Source of the DNA: Bacillota bacterium | Lineage (GTDB): Bacteria; Bacillota; Clostridia; Peptostreptococcales; Anaerovoracaceae | Direction of reading: 5' to 3' | Assembly (NCBI GenBank): GCA_017537495.1 | Contig: JAFYKS010000109.1 | Span: 1-20,553, forward strand | Length of the DNA: 20,553 nt | Program-made: the position numbers and the translations under genes | Shown: positions 1-7,131 of the stretch, piece after piece | How positions within the stretch are numbered: position 1 is the first letter of the stretch | Layout: every line of letters starts with the position of its first letter | Notes under the pieces: model-generated | Databases searched by the model: none | The model's input: the letters and a program-made list of their open reading frames with translations, nothing else | Told to the model about the DNA's origin: nothing

Positions 1-33
1 AGACCATGGAACGGCCTTGCTGACGGGCAGTAA
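1..33 (+). other. possible 3' end of an upstream gene
   Basis: The first bases may be the tail of a gene running in from the left. Frame 1 stays open to a TAA at 31-33, and frame 2 stays open to a TAA at 50-52. Frame 2 begins with Asp-His-Gly-Thr-Ala, which recalls the C-terminal motif of PdxA-type 4-phosphate dehydrogenases, but it ends about 16 residues later, shorter than that family usually runs. There is too little sequence to decide which frame is coding, or whether any is. No terminator lies between here and the gene at 89, so co-transcription is possible. Confidence 0.25.
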
Positions 34-88
34 GATTTTGTTTATAAATTAAGTTCATTATAAAAATGCAAAGCTGGAGGTAGCAAAT

Positions 89-1435
89 ATGCGTTATGAA
101 ACAACATACAAGTTAGAGGACTTCGTCCTCAATACTCAGTGGGAAGACCTGCCAAAGGAAGTTCAGGAAAGACTGAAGGGCTGTCTGGTGGACCTGATGG
201 GTGCACTGGTAGTAGGAAGCCGTTCTGAACAGTTTGAAGTAGGCCTGAAGGTTGCTGAAACCATGTTCCACAGAGGCGAAAGAGAAATTCCTGTAGTAGG
301 TTCCGACAAGAAGTTCAATATGTACGGTGCAGCTGCTGCTATGGGTCATTCTTCCAATGCCTATGACATCGATGACGGTCACAATATGACTCGTGCACAT
401 CCCGGTACTTCTTTCATCGGCGCTATTCTGGCAGCCGCATACGAAAAGAACCTGACCAGAAATGAAATGCTGGCAGTTATGGATGTAGCTTATGAAGTAA
501 CCATCCGCGGCGGTGCAGCAATGATGGAATACTATCAGTGGGCACACTCCTCCGGTACTTTCGGTGCACTGGGCGTAGCTGCAGGTGTAGGCCGTATCTA
601 CGGTTTCACCAGAGAAGAACTGAACAACGTTCTGTCCATCGCTGACTTTAACGCACCTCTGGTACCTGGTATCAGAAGCGTAGAATATCCATCCATGAAC
701 AAGGACGGTGTGCCATTCGGCGTAATGATCGGTCTGCTGGCTCTGCACGCTTCCATGTGCGGTTTCGAAGGCAACAAGAACCTGATGGAATCCGATGACC
801 ACAAGCACTTCCTGGATGACCTGGGAGAAAAGCACCAGGTTATGGATCTGTACTTCAAGCCTTACACATGCTGCAGATGGGGTCACCCTGCAATCGATGC
901 ATGTCTGGAAATCATGAACAACCACAACCTGACTGCAGAAGATGTAGAAAAGGTTACTGTATACACCTTCGAAAAGGCAACCATGCTGTCTAAGATTGTT
1001 CCTAAGGAAGTTGACGAAGCACAGTACAACATCGCATACCCTGTAGCGGCTGCTCTGATTTACGGTGACTTCGGCTGGGCACAGGTTCGTAAGGAAAGCC
1101 TGGGTGATCCTGCTGTAGTGGAAATGATGAAGAAGCTGAACTTCGAAATCGACCCTGCACTGGACGTACAGTTCCCTGCTAAGAGAATCTGCCGTGCAGA
1201 AATCGTAACTAAGGATGGCAGAACTCTGGTATCCAGCGAATGCGAACCTCGCGGTGAAGCTCACGAAAACATCCAGGTAGACTGGCTGTGCGACAAGTTC
1301 AGAAGAATTACCGGTCCGGTTCTGACAAGCGAATGTCAGGAAAAGATTATGGGAATGATCTGCGGCGAAGAAAACGTTCCTGTAAGAGCAATTGTTGACG
1401 AAATCAACAAAGCAGAATACTGGAAGGACCTGTAG
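89..1435 (+). CDS. MmgE/PrpD family protein (dehydratase/decarboxylase/epimerase superfamily)
   Basis: A cytoplasmic enzyme of the MmgE/PrpD superfamily, whose characterised members include 2-methylcitrate dehydratase, cis-aconitate decarboxylase and iminodisuccinate epimerase. The 448 residues match the usual length. The N-terminal helical domain carries the family signature, with AYDIDDGH near residues 91-98 and HPG near 104-106. The second domain has the conserved Lys-Pro-Tyr (257-259) followed by a Cys and an RWGHPAID stretch (263-270). The start is set by GGAGG at 76-80, 8 nt before the ATG. The next gene starts 11 nt after the stop, so the two form an operon. No methylcitrate synthase or methylisocitrate lyase is nearby, so a propionate role is not supported. 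Its neighbours, a sigma-54 activator and an amino-acid dehydrogenase homologue, suggest catabolism of a carboxylic or amino acid. The substrate is unknown. Confidence 0.9.
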   Translation: MRYETTYKLEDFVLNTQWEDLPKEVQERLKGCLVDLMGALVVGSRSEQFEVGLKVAETMFHRGEREIPVVGSDKKFNMYGAAAAMGHSSNAYDIDDGHNMTRAHPGTSFIGAILAAAYEKNLTRNEMLAVMDVAYEVTIRGGAAMMEYYQWAHSSGTFGALGVAAGVGRIYGFTREELNNVLSIADFNAPLVPGIRSVEYPSMNKDGVPFGVMIGLLALHASMCGFEGNKNLMESDDHKHFLDDLGEKHQVMDLYFKPYTCCRWGHPAIDACLEIMNNHNLTAEDVEKVTVYTFEKATMLSKIVPKEVDEAQYNIAYPVAAALIYGDFGWAQVRKESLGDPAVVEMMKKLNFEIDPALDVQFPAKRICRAEIVTKDGRTLVSSECEPRGEAHENIQVDWLCDKFRRITGPVLTSECQEKIMGMICGEENVPVRAIVDEINKAEYWKDL

Positions 1436-1446
1436 AAAGGAAACTC

Positions 1447-2856
1447 ATGGGCGATATTGAAAAGCTCTTTAAGGACAAGGGATACATCGAAGGGATTACC
1501 ATTATCAATGTAGAAGGAGAGATTCTGTTCTCGGCCAAGTTTAACAGCAAGATGAGTCAGAATCCTGTGAACTACGAGACGGTGGGAAAGAAATTCCTGG
1601 AAGTGTATGAAAATCTGGATGAAAACAACAGCAGTACATACCGTGCCATGCGGAATGGTGCACCTGTGTACGTAGAAGATCAGGAACTGGTCAGCGCAGG
1701 CAAGGAACCCATCCATATTTCATCCCTGTCCGTTCCTATAAAAAGCGGTGGCTCCATCGTTGGAGCCATTGACCTTTCTGTAACTTCAGACGGTCAAAAA
1801 AATGAAGATGCTGTTGAAATCCGCGACGAAGTATTGTATGCTTATAACAAGGTGGAAAGCCTCCACCGTGGTGATGACAAGGCCATCTACAACCTGGATG
1901 ACATCCAGACCTGCGATCCGAAGATGATTGAGCTGAAGGACAACGTGAAGAAGTTCGCTCAGTCTGATCTGCCGGTGCTCATTTACGGAGAAACCGGAAC
2001 GGGGAAGGAACTGGTTGCGCACTCCATTCATCAGTGCAGCCGGAGGGCGAATAAGCCTTTTGTGGTACAGAACTGTGCATCCATTCCGGCCAACCTGATT
2101 GAAAGTATCCTGTTTGGTACATCAAAAGGTGCCTTCACCGGCGCTGTGGACAACATGGGTCTGCTGGAGCTGGCAGACGGAGGGACTCTCTTCCTGGATG
2201 AAATCAACTCCATGCCGATGGAACTGCAGCCCAAGATTCTCCGTGTGATTCAGGACGGGACATTCCGCCGCGTAGGCGGAAAGGAAGTCCATCATGTAGA
2301 TGTGCGGATTGTATCTTCCACCAACGAGAAACTGGAAAGCATCATTGCTGAAAACCGATTCCGCCCGGACCTGTACTACCGTCTGGCAGTACTGGTGCTG
2401 GAAATTCCGGGGCTCAGTGAACGTAAGAAGGACATTCCGGTGCTGACCAACTACTTTATCGGACGGTACAGCAGCATGTTTGGCCGCAAAATCCGCAAAG
2501 TTTCTCCTGGCGTGTACGACGCCCTGGCCAAGTGTCAGTGGCCCGGCAACGTGAGAGAACTGGAAAGCGTGGTTGCTTCGGCTGTCTGCATGGCAGATGA
2601 ACAGGCGGAAACTCTGGAGTACAGACATTTTGCCAACCGGCTCAACTTCGCACAGAAGGAAGAAGTACCGGTGGCGTTTCCTGAAACAAATGATTCACAG
2701 GCAGACCTGTCGGATCTGGTATCGGGATATGAAAAGACCCTGATTCGGAAAGCTCTTTCCGAGTCTGAGGGAAACATAACGAAAGCTGCGGCACTGCTGA
2801 ATGTACCGCGGCAGACCCTGAGCCGAAAGGTGAGGGAATACGGACTGCAGGACTGA
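1447..2856 (+). CDS. sigma-54-dependent transcriptional activator, RocR-like, with PAS-type sensor
   Basis: A bacterial enhancer-binding protein that would use ATP hydrolysis to open promoters held by sigma-54 RNA polymerase. Residues 1 to about 115 form a PAS-like sensory domain resembling that of RocR, the activator of arginine/ornithine catabolism, with the typical ending in which a GG-S-IVGAIDLS segment closes the sheet. The AAA+ domain has Walker A GETGTGKE (181-188), the sigma-54 contact loop GAFTGA (228-233) and Walker B LFLDEI (248-253). A Fis-type helix-turn-helix ends the protein (about 432-469). There is no phosphoreceiver domain, so a small molecule rather than a kinase probably controls it. 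The RBS AAAGGAA (1436-1442) is immediately after the preceding stop. It sits just upstream of a sigma-54 promoter and paired dyads (2881-3020), which makes the dehydrogenase at 3095 its most likely target. Confidence 0.95.
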   Translation: MGDIEKLFKDKGYIEGITIINVEGEILFSAKFNSKMSQNPVNYETVGKKFLEVYENLDENNSSTYRAMRNGAPVYVEDQELVSAGKEPIHISSLSVPIKSGGSIVGAIDLSVTSDGQKNEDAVEIRDEVLYAYNKVESLHRGDDKAIYNLDDIQTCDPKMIELKDNVKKFAQSDLPVLIYGETGTGKELVAHSIHQCSRRANKPFVVQNCASIPANLIESILFGTSKGAFTGAVDNMGLLELADGGTLFLDEINSMPMELQPKILRVIQDGTFRRVGGKEVHHVDVRIVSSTNEKLESIIAENRFRPDLYYRLAVLVLEIPGLSERKKDIPVLTNYFIGRYSSMFGRKIRKVSPGVYDALAKCQWPGNVRELESVVASAVCMADEQAETLEYRHFANRLNFAQKEEVPVAFPETNDSQADLSDLVSGYEKTLIRKALSESEGNITKAAALLNVPRQTLSRKVREYGLQD

Positions 2857-2880
2857 TTTTGAGCAGGAAAACTGCCGGGC

Positions 2881-2896
2881 CGCTCGGTTTTGAGCG
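2881..2896. promoter_or_regulatory. candidate enhancer (UAS) dyad 1
   Basis: CGCTC-N6-GAGCG, a 16-bp dyad located 25 bp after the stop of the sigma-54 activator gene and about 110 bp upstream of the -24 element at 3004. The same YGCTC-N6-GAGCG pattern recurs at 2926-2941, exactly 45 bp away centre to centre. Distance and dyad symmetry are typical of upstream activator sites for Fis-type enhancer-binding proteins. No U-run follows, so it is unlikely to be a terminator. That the activator binds here is inference. Confidence 0.5.
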
Positions 2897-2925
2897 CCAT
2901 AAAACGGTCGCAGGACGGACAAATA

Positions 2926-2941
2926 TGCTCATATTTGAGCG
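2926..2941. promoter_or_regulatory. candidate enhancer (UAS) dyad 2
   Basis: TGCTC-N6-GAGCG, the second copy of the 16-bp dyad, about 65 bp upstream of the sigma-54 -24 element. An overlapping inverted repeat, CAAATATG-CT-CATATTTG, covers 2920-2937. Together with the copy at 2881-2896 it would give two dimer sites for cooperative binding of the activator encoded at 1447-2856. Confidence 0.5.
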
Positions 2942-3003
2942 ATATGTGGCTGGGGCAATGGGTGAAAACGTTGGAATTTCAATGTTTCGCTGAAAATTAA
3001 AAG

Positions 3004-3020
3004 TTGGCACATATCTTGCT
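3004..3020 (+). promoter_or_regulatory. sigma-54 (-24/-12) promoter of the dehydrogenase gene
   Basis: TTGGCAC at 3004-3010, five bases, then TTGCT at 3016-3020. The invariant GG (3006-3007) and GC (3018-3019) are 12 bp apart, as sigma-54 holoenzyme requires. Transcription should begin near 3031, giving a leader of about 65 nt before the ATG at 3095. A TATAAT-like string at 3032-3037 has no -35 partner. The activator gene immediately upstream carries the GAFTGA sigma-54 contact loop, so promoter and activator support each other. Confidence 0.85.
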
Positions 3021-3094
3021 CTTATATAAGATATAATTATTTAAACCAAATCAATCTTGAAATTTATCTATGTTGAGAAGGGAGAAAGAAAGAA

Positions 3095-4264
3095 ATGAAA
3101 TTTGGTGTTTTAAAGGATATTAAAGTTGGTGAATACAGAGTAATCGCTACTCCTGCAGAAGTTGGTGCTATCGTAGGCGACGGTCACGAAGTATACGTAG
3201 CAAGCAATGCAGGTTATGCTGCTGGTTTCGACGATGCTGAATACGCTGCTGCTGGTGCAACTGTTCTGGCTACAAACGAAGAAATCTGGGCAACTTGCGA
3301 TTTCGTAGCAAAGGTTAAGGAAATCGAACCTTCCGAATACGACCTGATGAGAGAAGGTCAGTATATCTACACCTGTATTCACCCAGCTGGTCATAGAGAA
3401 GAAGTTGATGCTCTGCTGGAAAAGAAGGTTATTTCCATCACAGCAGAAGACTCTCACAGATACGGTTCCCCTAACTGCGAAGCAGCAGGTAAGGGCGGTG
3501 CTTTCATGGGCCTGTGGGCTATGTGCTCCACTAACGGCGGTTCCGGTAAGTTCGTAAGCGGTCTGGGTGCTGCTCCTGGTATCAAGGCTCTGGTTTGCGG
3601 CTGCGGCGTTGTAGGTAAGGGTGCTATCGAAGTTCTGGTAACCATGGGTGCATGGGTAACTGTAGCTGACATCAACATCGGTGCTTTAAGAGACATCGCT
3701 ACCAAGTACGATGGCAGAGTAAACACCATCATCTCCAACAAGTACAACATTGCTAAGGAACTGCCTACTACTGACCTGGTAATCAACTGCGTAAGATGGC
3801 CTAAGAACGCTACTGAACCTATGATCTCCAGAGAAATGGTAAGAACCATGAGAAGAGGTTCCGTAATCGTAGACGTTTCCAACGACGAAGGTTGTATCGA
3901 AACATTCCACGAAACTACTCACGAAGATCCTATCTACACTGAAGAAGGCGTTGTTCACTACTGCGTATCCAACATCCCTGGCGCATTCGCAGGTTCCACT
4001 TCTCAGGCTTATGCTGCAGGTGTTCTGCATCACTTCAGAAACATCATGAACCTGGGCCTGGCAGAAGCTTGCGTAAGAGACGGCTTCCTGAGAAGATCTC
4101 TGACTACTTACAAGGGTTACCTGACTCACGAAGAAACTTCCGGTATCCAGAACAGACCATGGGTTAAGCCTGAAGTAATTCTGGGCATTGCAGACAGACA
4201 GTTAGACTATGCTCCAGCTCCAACTGTAACCAAGTCTGACAACTTCTACGAAGAATTCAAGTAA
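3095..4264 (+). CDS. ald: alanine dehydrogenase family protein (divergent)
   Basis: An NAD-dependent amino-acid dehydrogenase of the alanine dehydrogenase/pyridine nucleotide transhydrogenase family. It would interconvert an amino acid, classically L-alanine, with its 2-oxo acid plus ammonia in the cytoplasm. The 389 residues are close to the usual 370 or so. The expected substrate and catalytic residues are in register: Arg15, Lys75 in KVKE, His96 and Asp264 in the VSNDEG stretch. The Rossmann dinucleotide loop GCGVVG is at 169-174 with an acidic residue, Asp192, ending the next strand. Odd points: the segment usually reading GAVLxPG is NCVRWPKN (231-238), and the region after the DExG motif also differs, so substrate specificity may not be alanine. 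AAGGGAG (3078-3084) sets the start. Arginine codons are almost all AGA, a bias that suggests high expression. It is monocistronic, driven by a sigma-54 promoter and ended by a UUCG-loop terminator. Confidence 0.8.
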   Translation: MKFGVLKDIKVGEYRVIATPAEVGAIVGDGHEVYVASNAGYAAGFDDAEYAAAGATVLATNEEIWATCDFVAKVKEIEPSEYDLMREGQYIYTCIHPAGHREEVDALLEKKVISITAEDSHRYGSPNCEAAGKGGAFMGLWAMCSTNGGSGKFVSGLGAAPGIKALVCGCGVVGKGAIEVLVTMGAWVTVADINIGALRDIATKYDGRVNTIISNKYNIAKELPTTDLVINCVRWPKNATEPMISREMVRTMRRGSVIVDVSNDEGCIETFHETTHEDPIYTEEGVVHYCVSNIPGAFAGSTSQAYAAGVLHHFRNIMNLGLAEACVRDGFLRRSLTTYKGYLTHEETSGIQNRPWVKPEVILGIADRQLDYAPAPTVTKSDNFYEEFK

Positions 4265-4330
4265 GAATTCGCGTAAATGTGTTAATTCGGAAGAATTTTA
4301 GCTTCTTCATTATTTTCACACGAATTATAA

Positions 4331-4367
4331 AGAAACCATCTCCTTCGGGAGATGGTTTCTTTTTTTG
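4331..4367 (+). terminator. rho-independent terminator of the dehydrogenase gene, possibly bidirectional
   Basis: A perfect 13-bp stem (4331-4343 with 4348-4360) closed by a UUCG tetraloop and followed by a run of T to 4367. The opposite strand also ends in a T/A-rich stretch, so it may also stop the convergent CapA-type gene that ends at 4388. A weaker hairpin, GAAGAA-N7-TTCTTC, lies just upstream at about 4290-4308. Confidence 0.93.
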
Positions 4368-4387
4368 CAATATTCAGATGCAGTCGT

Positions 4388-5503
4388 TTACTGCCGCAGG
4401 TAGTCTGTCAGCTTCCGGTCAGCCAGACGCCAGTACCCCAGTCGGTACAGAAGCCTGCCGCGGAGCAGTTCCATGGCGATGTCATGGCCGAACCAGCCAA
4501 TATCGTTTTTTATCCACTGATACCAGTTGAAATCTTTTTTATACTCATTGAGATAGATGCTGGCAATGCGGTCGGTCAGCACGTAGTTCCAGCAGCCCAG
4601 CGGCCACACCAGACGGAAGAGTTTTTCCGGAATGTCAGTAAAGATGGCGGTCGGTTCACAGACAACGATACGCCCTGCTTTGCGATCCACACGGGTGGAA
4701 AGATGGTCCCAGGTGATTTTATCTTCTGTAATGTGAAGCCGCACCAGTTCCCCGTATTCTGTGTGCTTCTGACGCCTCTGATAGTCCGTATCAAAGACGA
4801 AATTGCCGAGGGAATAGAAGATTGCCTTATCGCCCAAAATCTCGTAATTCTGGACCGTATGGGAGTGATGGGAGATAATGATATCTGCACCGTAATCCAG
4901 GAACTTGTGATACATTTTCCGCACATAAGGCAGCGGCATGCTGGCAAATTCTTCGCCGCCGTGGACAATCAGGATGCACCAGCGGTTTCTGGATTTGATA
5001 TCCCGGATATAGCCTGCGATTTTTTCCGGGTCATCGTAGGTGATGCAGCCGGGCTTGTCAGGACCAGCCTTCAGGAAATCTTTATAATAAACGATGCTCA
5101 TGATGCCGATGCCGCCGCACTCCGGCAGTTCCACAGGACGTGCCGCTTCTTCTTCATTGAAACCAGCGCCAACCGTACGGATTCCGTTTTCTGCGGCAAT
5201 TCGCATGGTATCTTCCAGCCCTTCTTTGCCGCAGTCCATCACATGGTTGTTAGCCAAGGTCCAGATATCTGTATTCAGCTTTTTCAGCCAGCCAAGAACC
5301 TTCGGGGAGTTCACGTGAGTCAGAGAACCAGCTTTGCCGGTAAAAGCTCCATCGGTAACGGGAGCTTCAATATTGGCTGCTACGTGGTCTGAAGCTGACA
5401 GAAAGTCCACGATTTCCTGATCCATCAGGTCTTCGCGCTGCCAGCCATCGGCAAAATATTTTGAAAAGGCGATATCGCCGGTAAAGGCAATGGTAGTTTT
5501 CAT
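4388..5503 (-). CDS. CapA family protein (PGA_cap metallophosphatase-like)
   Basis: A member of the CapA/PgsA-like family with a calcineurin-type metallophosphatase fold. Homologues act in poly-gamma-glutamate capsule production, but many members have no known substrate. Metal-site-like motifs occur in the family order: FTGDIAFS near residue 8, a NIEAP segment near 44, NNHVMD near 110, VHGGEE in the middle, and ISHHSHT followed by SLGNFVFD. At 371 residues it is of normal length. Unlike classic CapA it has no visible N-terminal signal peptide or membrane anchor, so it looks cytoplasmic. No capB, capC or pgsE homologue is nearby, which argues against a capsule operon. It follows the GntR gene by 50 nt, and that gap is mostly filled by a terminator, so expression would come from read-through or an unrecognised promoter. 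The RBS is GAGGTAAG just upstream. Confidence 0.85.
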   Translation of the reverse strand: MKTTIAFTGDIAFSKYFADGWQREDLMDQEIVDFLSASDHVAANIEAPVTDGAFTGKAGSLTHVNSPKVLGWLKKLNTDIWTLANNHVMDCGKEGLEDTMRIAAENGIRTVGAGFNEEEAARPVELPECGGIGIMSIVYYKDFLKAGPDKPGCITYDDPEKIAGYIRDIKSRNRWCILIVHGGEEFASMPLPYVRKMYHKFLDYGADIIISHHSHTVQNYEILGDKAIFYSLGNFVFDTDYQRRQKHTEYGELVRLHITEDKITWDHLSTRVDRKAGRIVVCEPTAIFTDIPEKLFRLVWPLGCWNYVLTDRIASIYLNEYKKDFNWYQWIKNDIGWFGHDIAMELLRGRLLYRLGYWRLADRKLTDYLRQ

Positions 5504-5521
5504 GATACTTACCTCGATATG

Positions 5522-5547
5522 AAAAAAGCCCGCAGGAAATACGGGCT
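5522..5547 (-). terminator. terminator after the gntR-type gene
   Basis: Read on the minus strand, AGCCCG (5547-5542) pairs with CGGGCT (5532-5527) around a 9-nt loop and is followed by a run of T. It lies 7 nt beyond the stop of the GntR-family gene and closes the fumarase operon. Confidence 0.8.
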
Positions 5548-5553
5548 CAATTA

Positions 5554-6540
5554 TTAAATGCTTCTTTTGTTGTTCAGAGCCTTGCGGACGATTTTCTCCG
5601 CATGGATATAGGAACCATGGTCAATCACATAGTTGTAGCGAAGCAGCTGGCCGCCGTCCGCTTCAAACTTGTGAATCAGGTCCATGTCACTGGATGAAGC
5701 AAAAGTTTCGAAATGTTTCGGCACGATGATTACATCTTTGTGCTTGAGGAATCCATCCAGATTCTCGTCACCAAGCAGGTGAGCACAAAGTGTTCTTCCT
5801 TCGGAAGTTGGCATGCTTGCGTAGTTCATGCGGACAATGGTCAGGAAGTTATGACTGGAGCAGACAACACCCACACGTGCATTTTCGGGCACATGGGCCA
5901 GTTCAATGATGGTTTCGGTGGATGTCATCATAGCCAGCATGCTGAAAACCTTATTGGAAGCAATAAACTCTTCCACTTCACTGTAATGTGATGTGGTAGT
6001 CAGTATGATGTCGTAATCGGAATTCAGCTTATCTGCAACTTCTGCAATCTGCCGGAGTGAGAAGCTGACAACCTGGGTATGAGGAATCTGTGACAGCTGA
6101 GATTCCATCAGCTGAAGCACTTCCGGATTGCAGTCAATGACAGCAATCTTAACCAGGTCATACTCTTCGTCCAGTCCACGCAGCTTCAGATTGATGTAGA
6201 TTTCCATCTCTCTCGGAGTGAACCCAAGGCATTCAAGTTCTTCCAGGAGCTCGTCAATGGCAGCCATGGCACGGTCTTTACGGCTGCCGGACTCCATGGC
6301 TTCCTGTTCCTTGACAAAGGTTCCTTTTCCCTGGGTCATTTCAATGGCGCCCAGGGTTTCCAGATGATCATATGCATGTTTGATAGTACCCTGAGACAGA
6401 CCCATTTCTTCTGCAAGTTCTCTTACAGTAGGAAGTTTGGTGCCGGCAGGCAGGGTTCTGGATTTAATGTCCCGCAGGATTGCTTCAGCCACCTGTTTAT
6501 AGATGGGAGTATCGCTGGAGGGAACTATGGAATAATTCAT
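5554..6540 (-). CDS. GntR family transcriptional regulator with a large C-terminal effector domain
   Basis: A DNA-binding regulator. Residues 1 to about 75 are a GntR winged helix: PIYKQVAEAI near the start, the LPTVRELAEEMGLS recognition region and a GKGTFV wing. The remaining 250 or so residues are neither a FadR/FCD helical domain nor an aminotransferase-like MocR domain. They alternate beta and alpha segments (for example KIAVIDCN, DIILTTT, ARVGVVCSS and DVIIVPK), which looks like a periplasmic-binding-protein-like or receiver-like ligand domain. I do not recognise a named subfamily. AGAGGA precedes the ATG. The gene starts 15 nt after the fumarase beta stop, so it is co-transcribed last in that operon. 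It probably senses a metabolite of the pathway and regulates its own operon, perhaps through the inverted repeat at 8937-8948 (inference). Confidence 0.88.
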   Translation of the reverse strand: MNYSIVPSSDTPIYKQVAEAILRDIKSRTLPAGTKLPTVRELAEEMGLSQGTIKHAYDHLETLGAIEMTQGKGTFVKEQEAMESGSRKDRAMAAIDELLEELECLGFTPREMEIYINLKLRGLDEEYDLVKIAVIDCNPEVLQLMESQLSQIPHTQVVSFSLRQIAEVADKLNSDYDIILTTTSHYSEVEEFIASNKVFSMLAMMTSTETIIELAHVPENARVGVVCSSHNFLTIVRMNYASMPTSEGRTLCAHLLGDENLDGFLKHKDVIIVPKHFETFASSSDMDLIHKFEADGGQLLRYNYVIDHGSYIHAEKIVRKALNNKRSI

Positions 6541-6555
6541 TTGGAATCCTCTTTA

Positions 6556-7113
6556 TTATTTGTCCATGGACAGGTATTCTGCACGGCCCTGTTCATATAA
6601 ATTGTTGCCTTCGCTGTCGATGATAACAACTGCAGGCAGATCTTCCACTTCCAGGCGGCGGATTGCTTCTGCGCCCAGATCTTCATAGGCAACTACTTCT
6701 GCCTTCTTGATGCACTTTGCCAGCAGTGCACCTGCACCGCCGATAGCACCAAAGTAAACTGCACCATTTGCCTTCATGGCATCTACAACTGCTTCGTTAC
6801 GCTTGCCCTTGCCGATCATGCCCTTCAGGCCGATGTTCAGCAGATCCGGCGCATAAGCGTCCATACGGTAGCTGGTGGTAGGGCCGGCAGAACCGATAAC
6901 CTGGCCTGGCTGTGCAGGAGCAGGACCTACGTAGTAGATGATAGCATCAGTTACGTCGATTGGCAGTTCTTTTCCTTCTGCCAACAGTTCGCAAAGTCTC
7001 TTGTGAGCTGCGTCTCTTCCTGTATAGATTACACCGCTGATGAGTACGTTGTCACCGCAGCGCAGGTCTTTTGTTTTTTCCAGAGTCAGAGGTGTGGTAA
7101 TTCTCTTTTCCAT
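6556..7113 (-). CDS. fumarate hydratase class I, beta subunit (FumA-type C-terminal domain)
   Basis: The smaller subunit of a two-component class I fumarase, which reversibly hydrates fumarate to malate with the alpha subunit. At 185 residues it matches stand-alone beta subunits. Diagnostic motifs are GRDAAH (32-37), a GPAPAxPG segment near 63-70, GSAGPTTSYRMD (74-85) and the GKG loop of IGKGKRN. L(+)-tartrate dehydratase beta is a close relative and cannot be strictly excluded, as the two differ mainly in substrate. Start chosen from GGAGG about 10 nt before the ATG. It lies 18 nt downstream of the alpha gene in the same operon. Confidence 0.92.
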   Translation of the reverse strand: MEKRITTPLTLEKTKDLRCGDNVLISGVIYTGRDAAHKRLCELLAEGKELPIDVTDAIIYYVGPAPAQPGQVIGSAGPTTSYRMDAYAPDLLNIGLKGMIGKGKRNEAVVDAMKANGAVYFGAIGGAGALLAKCIKKAEVVAYEDLGAEAIRRLEVEDLPAVVIIDSEGNNLYEQGRAEYLSMDK

Positions 7114-7131
7114 TTTCTAAATACCTCCTGA

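Noticed and set aside
2..52. PdxA-like C-terminal fragment (Asp-His-Gly-Thr-Ala) at the left edge
   Set aside because: Only 16 codons are visible and they end too early for the family. A five-residue match is not enough to name a gene.
113..1264. Long (383-codon) open frame on the minus strand inside the MmgE/PrpD gene
   Set aside because: The plus-strand protein has clear family motifs, an RBS and an operon partner. The antisense frame encodes a Cys/His/Gln-rich sequence with no family features and arises from the biased codon use of the real gene.
2874..2905. The dyad after the activator gene as a rho-independent terminator
   Set aside because: No U-run follows, the stem is only 5 bp, and the same dyad recurs 45 bp later, which fits protein binding better.
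3032..3037. TATAAT near the start of the dehydrogenase leader, as a sigma-70 promoter
   Set aside because: There is no -35-like sequence 16-18 bp upstream, and the site coincides with the expected sigma-54 start region.
4352..5392. 346-codon plus-strand open frame antisense to the CapA-type gene
   Set aside because: It begins within the dehydrogenase terminator region, has no RBS and no recognisable motifs, while the minus-strand frame has full CapA-family motifs.
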